From positions 22,196,001 through 22,260,000 of the forward strand of contig OX579637.1 in assembly GCA_951230915.1 (NCBI GenBank): 64,000 nucleotides of DNA. Direction: 5' to 3'. The notes under the pieces were generated by a model. That model saw nothing but the letters and a program-made list of their open reading frames with translations, was not told where the DNA came from and searched no databases. The DNA comes from Antitrichia curtipendula. Lineage: Eukaryota; Streptophyta; Bryopsida; Hypnales; Leucodontaceae. The position numbers and the translations under genes were made by a program. Each line of letters starts with the position of its first letter. Position 1 is the stretch's first letter. Below are positions 38,061 through 48,643 of this stretch, piece after piece.

Positions 38061-39919
38061 CACACAAATTAATTATGTTCGTGCATTCTAATAATTGTGG
38101 GTGTTTGCAAATTACACAACTTTCTTCAAGTCACATTCAAAATGATATTCTATCACATTTGATGTGGGCCGCCTCTAAAGTATAGGTCTGGTTTATTTCC
38201 CAGTGTTTTTTTTGTTCATTTGTGGATGGATTAGATGCCACACACAAATTAAATATATTCGTGCATTCTAATACTTGAGGGTGTTTGCAACTTACACAAC
38301 TTTCTTCAAGTCACACTCAAAATGAAATTCCATGACATTTGATGTGGGCCTCCTCTAAAGTATAGAACTGGCTTATTTCCTAGTGTTTTATTTATTCACG
38401 TGTGGACTGATTAAATGCTACACACAAATTAAATATGTTCATGCATTCTTATACTTGAGGGTGTTTGCAACTTACACAACTTTCTTCAAGTCACATTCAA
38501 AATGAAAGTCTATGACATTTGATGTGGGCCGCCTCTAAAGTATAGGTCTGGCTTATTTCCTAGTGTTTTTTTTATTCACGTGTGGACTGATTAAATGCTA
38601 CACACAAATTAAATATGTTCATGCATTCTGATAGTTGAGGGTGTTTGCAAATTACACAACTTTCTTCAAGTCACATTCAAAATGATATACTATGACATTT
38701 GATGTGGGCCGCCTCTAAAGTATAGGTCTGGCTTATTTCCTAGTGTTTTTTTTATTCACGAGTGGACTGATTAAATGCTACACAAAAATTAAATATGATC
38801 ATGCATTCCTATACATGAGGGTGTTTGCAAATTACACAACTTTCTTCAAGTCACATTCAAAATGAAAGTCTATGACATTTGATGTGGGCCGCCTCTAAAG
38901 TATAGGTCTGGCTTATTTCCTAGTGTTTTTTTTATTCACGTGTGGACTGATTAAATGCTACACACAAATTAAATATGTTCATGCATTCTGATAGTTGAGG
39001 GTGTTTGCAAATTACACAACTTTCTTCAAGTCACATTCAAAATGATATACTATGACATTTGATGTGGGCCGCCTCTAAAGTATAGGTCTGGCTTATTTCC
39101 TAGTGTTTTTTTTATTCACGAGTGGACTGATTAAATGCTACACAAAAATTAAATATGATCATGCATTCCTATACATGAGGGTGTTTGCAAATTACACAAC
39201 TTTCTTCAAGTCACATTCAAAATGAAATTCTATGACATTTGATGTGGGCCGTCTCTAAAGTATAGGTCTGGCTTATTTCCTAGTGTTTTTATTATTCAGG
39301 TATGGACTGATTAAGTGCTACACACAAATTAAATATGTTCATGCATTCTAGTAGTTGAGGGTGTTTGCAAATTACACCACTTTCTTCAAGTCACATTCAA
39401 AATGAAATTCCATGACATTTGATGTGGGCCGCCTCTAAAGTATAGGTCTGGCTTATTTCCTAGTGTTTTTATTATTCAGGTATGGACTGATTAAGTGCTA
39501 CACACAAATTAAATATGTTCATGCATTCTAATAGTTGAGGGTGTTTGCAAATTACAAAACTTTCTTCAAGTCACATTCAAAATGATATTCTATGACATTT
39601 GATGTGGGCCACCTCTAAAGTATAGGTCTGGCTTATTTCCTAGTGTTTTTTTTATTCAGGTATGGACAGATTAAATGCTACACAAAAATTAAATATGATC
39701 ATGCATTCCTATACATGAGGGTGTTTGCAAATTACACAACTTTCTTCAAGTCACATTCAAAATGAAATTCTATGACATTTGATGTGGGCCGCCTCTAAAG
39801 TATAGGTCTGGCTTATTTCCTAGTGTTTTTATTATTCAGGTATGGACCGATTAAGTGCTACACACAAATTAAATATGTTCATGCATTCTAATAGTTGAGG
39901 GTGTTTGCAACTTACACCA
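38061..39919 (+). repeat. Start of the late, 180-bp subfamily
   Basis: From about 38.1 kb the repeats fall at exactly 180-bp spacing (GTGTTTGCAA at 38,281, 38,461, 38,641, 38,821, 39,001 and so on). They carry GCCGCCTCTAAAGTATAGG, TCTGGCTTATTTCCTAGTG, GTGGACTGATTAAATGC and TTCATGCATTC. A 360-bp dimer is duplicated within 38,475-39,226. The part 38,101-38,585 matches 44,748-45,232 at an offset of 6,647 bp (37 monomers), including the rare TCATTTGTGGATGGATTAG and GCCTCCTCTAAAGTATAGAAC. Confidence 0.87.
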
Positions 39920-40723
39920 CTTTCTTCAAGTCACTTTCAAAATGAAATCCTATGAAATTTGATGTGGGCCGCCACTAAAGTACAGGTCTGATATAATTCC
40001 CCTTTTTTTTTAATTCAGGTGTGGGCGGATTGAATGCTACACACAAATTAAATATGTTCATGCATTCTAATAGTTGAGGGTGTTTGCAACTTACACAACT
40101 TTCTTCAAGTCAAATTCAAAATCAAATTCTATGACATTTGATGTGGGCCGCCTCTAAAGTATAGGTCCGGTTTATTTCCCATTGTTTTTTTTATTCTCGT
40201 GTGGGTGGATTAAATGCCACGCACAAATTAAATATATTCGTGCATTCTAATAGTTGAGGGTGTTTGCAAATTACACAACTTTCCTCAAGTCACATTCAAA
40301 ATGATATTCTATGAAATTTGATGTGGGCCACCTCTAAGGTATAGGTCCGCTTTATTTCCCAGTGTTTTTTTTGTTTACGTGTATATGGATTAAATGCCAC
40401 ACACAAATTAAATATATTCGTGCATTCTAATACTTGAGGGTGTTTGCAACTTACACAACTTTCTTCAAGTCACATTCAAAATGGAAGTCTATGACATTTG
40501 ATGTGGGCCGCCTCTAAAGTATAGGTCTGGTTTATTTTCCAATGTTTTTTTTATTCACGTGTGGACTGATTAAATGCTACACTGAAATTAAATATGTTCA
40601 TGCATTCTAATAGTTGAGGGTGTTTGCAAATTACACCACTTTCTTCAAGTCACATTCAATATGATATTCTATGACATTTGATGTGGCCGCCTCTAAAGTA
40701 TAGGTCTGGCTTATTTCCTAGTG
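39920..40723 (+). repeat. 0.8-kb block, copy 1 (offset 1,792)
   Basis: Matches 41,712-42,515 at an offset of 1,792 bp (10 monomers), checked at TTCAGGTGTGGGCGGATTG (40,012/41,804) and GTTTACGTGTATATGG (40,373/42,165). It includes a short-form GATGTGGCCGCC, which has lost two bases relative to GATGTGGGCCGCC. Confidence 0.87.
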
Positions 40724-41711
40724 TTTTTATTATTCAGGTATGGACCGATTAAGTGCTACACACAAATTAAATATGTTCATGCATTCTAATAGTTGAGGGT
40801 GTTTGCAACTTACACCACTTTCTTCAAGTCACTTTCAAAATAAAATTCTATGACATTTGATGTGGGTGGCCACTAAAGTACAGGTCTGATATAATTCCCC
40901 ATTTTTTTTTATTCACGTGTGGGTGGATTAAATGCTATACAAAAATTAAATATGTTCGTGCATTCTCATACATGAGGGTGTTTGCAAATTACACAACTTT
41001 CTTCAAGTCACATTCCAAATCAAATTCTATGACATTTGATATAGGTGGCCACTAAAGTACAAATCCGGTTTATTTCCCATTTTTTATTAATTCACGTGTG
41101 GGTGGATTAAATGCTACACAGAAATTATATATATTCGTGGATTCTAATAATTGAGGGTGTTTGCAAATTACACAACTTTCTTCAAGGCACATTCAAAATC
41201 AAATTCTATGACATTTGATATAGGTGGCCACTAAAGTACAGATCCGGTTTATTTCCCATTTTTTATTAATTCACGTGTGGGTGGATTAAATGCTACACAG
41301 AAATTAAATATGTTCGTGCATTCTCATACATGAGGGTGTTTGCAAATTACACAACTTTCTTCAAGTCACATTCAAAATCAAATTCTATGACATTTGATAT
41401 AGGTGGCCACTAAAGTACAGATCCGGTTTATTTCCCATTTTTTATTAATTCACGTGTGGGTGGATTAAATGCTACACAGAAATTAAATATATTCGTGGAT
41501 TCTAATAATTGAGGGTGTTTGCAAATTACACAACTTTCTTCAAGGCACTTTCAAAATGAAATTCTAGAAAATTGATGTGGTCCGCCACTATAGTACAGAT
41601 TGGGTTTATTTCCCAATTTTTTTTTATTCATGTGTGGGTGGATTAAATGCTACACAGAATTTAAATATATTCCTGCTTTCTAATAATTGAGGGTGTTTGC
41701 AAATTACACCA
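40724..41711 (+). repeat. Satellite with ATAGGTGGCCAC monomers
   Basis: Contains consecutive monomers with GATATAGGTGGCCACTAAAG and TTTTTTATTAATTCACG. They alternate between TTCGTGGATTCTAATAATTG and TTCGTGCATTCTCATACATG, that is a local dimer. Each has the perfect palindrome GTGGCCAC as well as CACGTG. The TATGGACCGATTAAG monomer at 40,739 matches the one at 39,841 (offset 898, 5 monomers). Confidence 0.83.
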
Positions 41712-42515
41712 CTTTTTTCAAGTCACTTTCAAAATGAAATCCTATGAAATTTGATGTGGGCCGCCACTAAAGTACAGGTCTGATATAATTCCCCTTTTTT
41801 TTTAATTCAGGTGTGGGCGGATTGAATGCTACACACAAATTAAATATGTTCATGCATTCTAATAGTTGAGGGTGTTTGCAACTTACACAACTTTCTTCAA
41901 GTCAAATTCAAAATCAAATTCTATGACATTTGATGTGGGCCGCCTCTAAAGTATAGGTCCGGTTTATTTCCCATTGTTTTTTTTATTCTCGTGTGGGTGG
42001 ATTAAATGCCACGCACAAATTAAATATATTCGTGCATTCTAATAGTTGAGGGTGTTTGCAAATTACACAACTTTCCTCAAGTCACATTCAAAATGATATT
42101 CTATGAAATTTGATGTGGGCCACCTCTAAGGTATAGGTCCGCTTTATTTCCCAGTGTTTTTTTTGTTTACGTGTATATGGATTAAATGCCACACACAAAT
42201 TAAATATATTCGTGCATTCTAATACTTGAGGGTGTTTGCAACTTACACAACTTTCTTCAAGTCACATTCAAAATGGAAGTCTATGACATTTGATGTGGGC
42301 CGCCTCTAAAGTATAGGTCTGGTTTATTTTCCAATGTTTTTTTTATTCACGTGTGGACTGATTAAATGCTACACTGAAATTAAATATGTTCATGCATTCT
42401 AATAGTTGAGGGTGTTTGCAAATTACACAACTTTCTTCAAGTCACATTCAATATGATATTCTATGACATTTGATGTGGCCGCCTCTAAAGTATAGGTCTG
42501 GCTTATTTCCTAGTG
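41712..42515 (+). repeat. 0.8-kb block, copy 2 (offset 1,792)
   Basis: Second copy of 39,920-40,723. It also recurs at 47,280-48,083 and 50,509-51,312 as part of larger duplications, so this five-monomer run exists four times in the window. Confidence 0.87.
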
Positions 42516-43070
42516 TCTTTTTTATTCACGTGTGGACTGATTAAATGCTACACACAAATTAAATATGTTCCTGCATTCTAATACCTAACGGTGTTTGAAC
42601 CTTACACAACTTTCTTCAAGTTAATTTCAAAATGAAATTCTATGACATTTGATCTGGGCCGCTTCTAAAGTATAGGTCCGGTTTATTTCCCGTCTATTTT
42701 TTAAAGCACGTGTGGGTGGATTAAATGCTCCACAAAAATTAAATATGTTCTTGCAATCTAATACTTGAGGGTATTGCAACTTACACCACTTTCTTCAAGT
42801 CACTTTCAAAATGAAATCCTGTGAAATTTGATGTGGGCCGCCACTAAAGTACAGGTCTGATATAATTCCCCTTTTTTTTTAATTCACGTGTGGGCGGATC
42901 GAATGCTATACACAAATTAAATATATTCGTGCAATCTAATAATTGAGGGTGTTTGCAAATTACAAAACTTTCTTCAAGTCACTTTCAAAATGAAATTCTA
43001 TAAAAATTGATGTGGTTCGCCACTAAAGTACAGATTCTTTTTATTTTCTATTTTTTTTTTATTCACGTGT

Positions 43071-43439
43071 ATATGGATTATATGCCACACACAAATTAAA
43101 TATATTTGTGCATTCTAATACTTGAGGGTGTTTGCAACTTACACAACTTTCTTCAAGTCACATTCAAAATGAAATTCTATGACATTTGATGTGGGCTGCT
43201 TCTAAAGTATAGGTCCGGTTTATTTCCCAGTGTTTTTTTTATTAACGTGTGGACTGATTAAATGCTACACACAAATTAAACATGTTCGTGTATTCTAATA
43301 CTTCAGGGTGTTTGCAAATTACACAACTTTCTTCAAGTCACATTCAAAATGATATTCTATGACATTTGATGTGGGCCGCCTCTAAAGTATAGGTCTGGTT
43401 TATTTCCTAGTGTTTGATTTATTCACGTGTGTATATGGA
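43071..43439 (+). repeat. Late-subfamily satellite
   Basis: Two monomers with GTGTATATGGATTATATGCC and GTGTGTATATGGATTAAATGC; the second has a two-base GT expansion. No duplication partner was identified over the whole stretch. Confidence 0.75.
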
Positions 43440-45225
43440 TTAAATGCTACAGACAAACTAAATATGTTCATGCATTCTAATACTTCAGGGTGTTTGCAAA
43501 TTATACCACTTTCTTCAAGTCACATTCAAAATGAAATTCTATAACATTTGATGTGGGCTGCCACTAAAGTACGGGTCCGATTTTTTTCATATTTTATTCT
43601 TATTCACGTGTGGATTGATTAAATGCTACACACAAATTAAATATGTTCATGCAATCTTATACTTGAGGGTGTTTGCAACTTACAAAACTTTCTTTAAGTC
43701 ACATTCAAAACGAAAGTCTATGACATTTGCTGTGGGCCGCCTCTAAAGTATAGGTCTGGTTTATTTTCCAATGTTTTTTTTATTCACGTGTGGACTGATT
43801 AAATGCTACACTCAAATTAAATATGTTCATGCATTCTAATAGTTGAGGGTGTTTGCAAATTACAAAACTTTCTTCAAGTCACATTCAAAATGATATTCTA
43901 TGACATTTGCTGTGGGCCGCCTCTAAAGTATAGGTCTGGCTTATTTCCTAGTGTCTTTTTTATTCTCGTGTGGACTGATTAAATACTACACACAAATTAA
44001 ATATGTTCATGCATTCTTATACTTGAGGGTGTTTGCAACTTACAAAACTTTCTTCAAGTCACATTCAAAATGAAATTCTATGACATTTGATGTGGGCTGC
44101 TTCCAAAGTATAGGTCCGGTTTATTTCCCGTCTTTTTTTTAATTCACGTTTGGGTGGATTAAATGCTCTACACAATTTAAATATGTTCTTGCAGTCCAAT
44201 ACTTGAGGGTAATGCAACTTATACCACTTTCTTCAAGTCACATTCAAAATGAAATTCTATGACATTTGATGTGGGCCGCCTCTAAAGTATAGGTCTGGCT
44301 TATTTCCTAGTGTTTTTTTTATTCACGTGTGGACTGATTAAATGCTACACACAAATTAAATATATTCGTGCATTCTAATACTTGAGGGTTTTTGCAACTT
44401 ACACAACTTTCTTCAAGTCACATTCAAAATGATATTCTATAACATTTGATGTGGGCCTCCTCTAAAGTATAGAACTGGCTTATTTCCTAGTGTTTTCTTT
44501 ATTCACGTGTGGACTGATTAAATGCTACACACAAATTAAATATGTTCATGCATTCTAACAGTTGAGGGTGTTTGCAAATTACACCACTTTCTTCAAGTCA
44601 CATTCAAAATGATATTCTATAACATTTGATGTGGGCCGCCTCTAAAGTATAGGTCTGGTTTATTTCCCAGTGTTTCTTTTATTCACGAGTGGACTGATTA
44701 AATGCTACACACAAATTAAATATGTTCATGCATTCTAATAGTTGAGGGTGTTTTCAAATTACACAACTTTCTTCAAGTCACATTCAAAATGATATTCTAT
44801 GACATTTGATGTGGGCCGCCTCTAAAGTATAGGTCTGGTTTATTTCCCAGTGTTTTTTTTATTCATTTGTGGATGGATTAGATGCCACACACAAATTAAA
44901 TATATTCGTGCATTCTAATACTTGAGGGTGTTTGCAACTAACACAACTTTCTTCAAGTCACACTCAAAATGAAATTCCATGACATTTGATGTGGGCCTCC
45001 TCTAAAGTATAGAACTGGCTTATTTCCTAGTATTTTATTTATTCACGTGTGGACTGATTAAATGCTACACACAAATTAAATATGTTCATGCATTCTTATA
45101 CTTGAGGGTGTTTGCAACTTACACAACTTTCTTCAAGTCACATTGAAAATGAAAGTCTATGACATTTGATGTGGGCCGCATCTAAAGTATAAGTCTGGCT
45201 TATTTCCTAGTGTTTTTTTTATTCA
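43440..45225 (+). repeat. 1.8-kb block, copy 1 (offset 8,617)
   Basis: About ten monomers that recur at 52,057-53,842 (offset 8,617 bp, 48 monomers), checked at ACAGACAAAC (43,449/52,066) and CTTGAGGGTTTTTGC (44,381/52,998). It contains a shortened variant CTTGAGGGTAATGCAAC near 44,212 and the pair GCAGTCCAATACTTG plus TCTACACAATTTAAATATG. The subsegment 44,276-44,709 also occurs at 51,635-52,068. Confidence 0.88.
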
Positions 45226-45414
45226 CGTGTGGATTGATTAAATGCTCTACACAATTTGAATATGTTCTTGCAGTCTAATACTTGAGGGTAATGCAACTTA
45301 TACCACTTTCTTCAAGTCACATTCAAAATGAAATTCCATGACATTTGATGTGGGCCGCCTCTAAAGTATAGAACTGGCTTATTTCCTAGTGTTTTTTTTA
45401 TTCACGTGTGGACT
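45226..45414 (+). repeat. Late-subfamily satellite monomer
   Basis: One monomer between two duplicated blocks, again with the CTTGAGGGTAATGCAAC short form and GCTCTACACAATTTGAATATG. Confidence 0.8.
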
Positions 45415-48405
45415 GATTAAATGCTACACACAAATTAAATATGTTCATGCATTCTGATAGTTGAGGGTGTTTGCAAATTACACAACTTTCTTCAAGTCAC
45501 ATTCAAAATGATATACTATGACATTTGATGTGGGCCGCCTCTAAAGTATAGGTCTGGCTTATTTTCTAGTGTTTTTTTTATTCACGAGTGGACTGATTAA
45601 ATGCTACACAAAAATTAAATATGATCATGCATTCCTATACATGAGGGTGTTTGCAAATTACACAACTTTCTTCAAGTCACATTCAAAATGAAATTCTATG
45701 ACATTTGATGTGGGCCGTCTCTAAAGTATAGGTCTGGCTTATTTCCTAGTGTTTTTATTATTCAGGTATGGACTGATTAAGTGCTACACACAAATTAAAT
45801 ATGTTCATGCATTCTAATAGTTGAGGGTGTTTGCAAATTACACCACTTTCTTCAAGTCACATTCAAAATGAAATTCCATGACATTTGATGTGGGCCGCCT
45901 CTAAAGTATAGGTCTGGCTTATTTCCTAGTGTTTTTATTATTCAGGTATGGACTGATTAAGTGCTACACACAAATTAAATATGTTCATGCATTCTAATAG
46001 TTGAGGGTGTTTGCAAATTACAAAACTTTCTTCAAGTCACATTCAAAATGATATTCTATGACATTTGATGTGGGCCACCTCTAAAGTATAGGTCTGGCTT
46101 ATTTCCTAGTGTTTTTTTTATTCAGGTATGGACAGATTAAATGCTACACAAAAATTAAATATGATCATGCATTCCTATACATGAGGGTGTTTGCAAATTA
46201 CACAACTTTCTTCAAGTCACATTCAAAATGAAATTCTATGACATTTGATGTGGGCCGCCTCTAAAGTATAGGTCTGGCTTATTTCCTAGTGTTTTTATTA
46301 TTCAGGTATGGACTGATTAAGTGCTACACACAAATTAAATATGTTCATGCATTCTAATAGTTGAGGGTGTTTGCAACTTACACCACTTTCTTCAAGTCAC
46401 TTTCAAAATAAAATTCTATGACATTTGATGTGGGTGGCCACTAAAGTACAGGTCTGATATAATTCCCCATTTTTTTTTATTCACGTGTGGGTGGATTAAA
46501 TGCTATACAAAAATTAAATATGTTCGTGCATTCTCATACATGAGGGTGTTTGCAAATTACACAACTTTCTTCAAGTCACATTCCAAATCAAATTCTATGA
46601 CATTTGATATAGGTGGCCACTAAAGTACAAATCCGGTTTATTTCCCATTTTTTATTAATTCACGTGTGGGTGGATTAAATGCTACACAGAAATTATATAT
46701 ATTCGTGGATTCTAATACTTGAGGGTGTTTGCAAATTACACAACTTTCTTCAAGGCACATTCAAAATCAAATTCTATGACATTTGATATAGGTGGCCACT
46801 AAAGTACAGATCCGGTTTATTTCCCATTTTTTATTAATTCACGTGTGGGTGGATTAAATGCTACACAGAAATTAAATATGTTCGTGCATTCTCATACATG
46901 AGGGTGTTTGCAAATTACACAACTTTCTTCAAGTCACATTCAAAATCAAATTCTATGACATTTGATATAGGTGGCCACTAAAGTACAGATCCGGTTTATT
47001 TCCCATTTTTTATTAATTCACGTGTGGGTGGATTAAATGCTACACAGAAATTAAATATATTCGTGGATTCTAATAATTGAGGGTGTTTGCAAATTACACA
47101 ACTTTCTTCAAGGCACTTTCAAAATGAAATTCTAGAAAATTGATGTGGTCCGCCACTATAGTACAGATTGGGTTTATTTCCCAATTTTTTTTTATTCACG
47201 TGTGGGTGGATTAAATGCTACACAGAATTTAAATATATTCCTGCTTTCTAATAATTGAGGGTGTTTGCAAATTACACAACTTTCTTCAAGTCACTTTCAA
47301 AATGAAATCCTATGAAATTTGATGTGGGCCGCCACTAAAGTACAGGTCTGATATAATTCCCCTTTTTTTCTAATTCAGGTGTGGGCGGATTGAATGCTAC
47401 ACACAAATTAAATATGTTCATGCATTCTAATAGTTGAGGGTGTTTGCAACTTACACAACTTTCTTCAAGTCAAATTCAAAATCAAATTCTATGACATTTG
47501 ATGTGGGCCGCCTCTAAAGTATAGGTCCGGTTTATTTCCCATTGTTTTTTTTATTCTCGTGTGGGTGGATTAAATGCCACGCACAAATTAAATATATTCG
47601 TGCATTCTAATAGTTGAGGGTGTTTGCAAATTACACAACTTTCCTCAAGTCACATTCAAAATGATATTCTATGAAATTTGATGTGGGCCACCTCTAAGGT
47701 ATAGGTCCGCTTTATTTCCCAGTGTTTTTTTTGTTTACGTGTATATGGATTAAATGCCACACACATATTAAATATATTCGTGCATTCTAATACTTGAGGG
47801 TGTTTGCAACTTACACAACTTTCTTCAAGTCACATTCAAAATGGAAGTGTATGACATTTGATGTGGGCCGCCTCTAAAGTATAGGTCTGGTTTATTTTCC
47901 AATGTTTTTTTTATTCACGTGTGGACTGATTGAATGCTACACTCAAATTAAATATGTTCATGCATTCTAATAGTTGAGGGTGTTTGCAAATTACACAACT
48001 TTCTTCAAGTCACATTCAATATGATATTCTATGACATTTGATGTGGCCGCCTCTAAAGTATAGGTCTGGCTTATTTCCTAGTGTCTTTTTTATTCACGTG
48101 TGGACTGATTAAATGCTACACACAAATTAAATATGTTCATGCATTCTTATACTTGAGGGTGTTTGAACCTTACACAACTTTCTTCAAGTTAATTTCAAAA
48201 TGAAATTCTATGACATTTGATCTGGGCCGCTTCTAAAGTATAGGTCCGGTTTATTTCCCGTCTATTTTTTAAAGCACGTGTGGGTGGATTAAATGCTCCA
48301 CAAAAATTAAATATGTTCTTGCAATCTAATACTTGAGGGTATTGCAACTTACACCACTTTCTTCAAGTCACTTTCAAAATGAAATCCTATGAAATTTGAT
48401 GTGGG
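45415..48405 (+). repeat. 2,991-bp duplicated block, copy 1 (offset 3,229)
   Basis: About 16.7 monomers repeated at 48,644-51,634 with an offset of 3,229 bp (18 monomers). Limits were read at base level: the left at TGATTAAATGC against GGATTAAATGC, the right at GATGTGGG followed by CCGCC against TTGCC. The copies appear identical over long stretches (for example both carry CACACATATTAAATATATTC and GGAAGTGTATGAC), so this is one of the youngest events in the window. Confidence 0.93.
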
Positions 48406-48638
48406 CCGCCACTAAAGTACAGGTCTGATATAATTCCCCTTTTTTTTTAATTCACGTGTGGGCGGATCGAATGCTATACACAAATTAAATATATTCGTGC
48501 AATCTAATAATTGAGGGTGTTTGCAAATTACAAAACTTTCTTCAAGTCACTTTCAAAATGAAATTCTATAAAAATTGATGTGGTTCGCCACTAAAGTACA
48601 GATTCTTTTTATTTTCTATTTTTTTTTTATTCACGTGT
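46258..48638 (+). repeat. 2.4-kb block, copy 2 (offset 5,568)
   Basis: Partner of 40,690-43,070. Most of it lies within the 2,991-bp block, so the same run is present a third time in the second 2,991-bp copy. Confidence 0.88.
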
Positions 48639-48643
48639 GGGTG
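48406..48643 (+). repeat. Spacer between the two 2,991-bp copies
   Basis: About 1.3 monomers (GGTTCGCCACTAAAG, GATTCTTTTTATTTTC). It continues the 5,568-offset match up to 48,638. The switch to the next block happens within GGGTG (48,639-48,643), right after a CACGTG box. Confidence 0.85.

Larger units (their letters stand above)
40690..43070 (+). repeat. 2.4-kb block, copy 1 (offset 5,568)
   Basis: Matches 46,258-48,638 at a constant offset of 5,568 bp (about 31 monomers), checked at 40,841/46,409, 41,804/47,372 and 42,165/47,733. Substitutions are scattered except for a cluster around 42,571-42,590. Identity stops at 43,070/48,638, one base after the CACGTG box. Confidence 0.9.
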
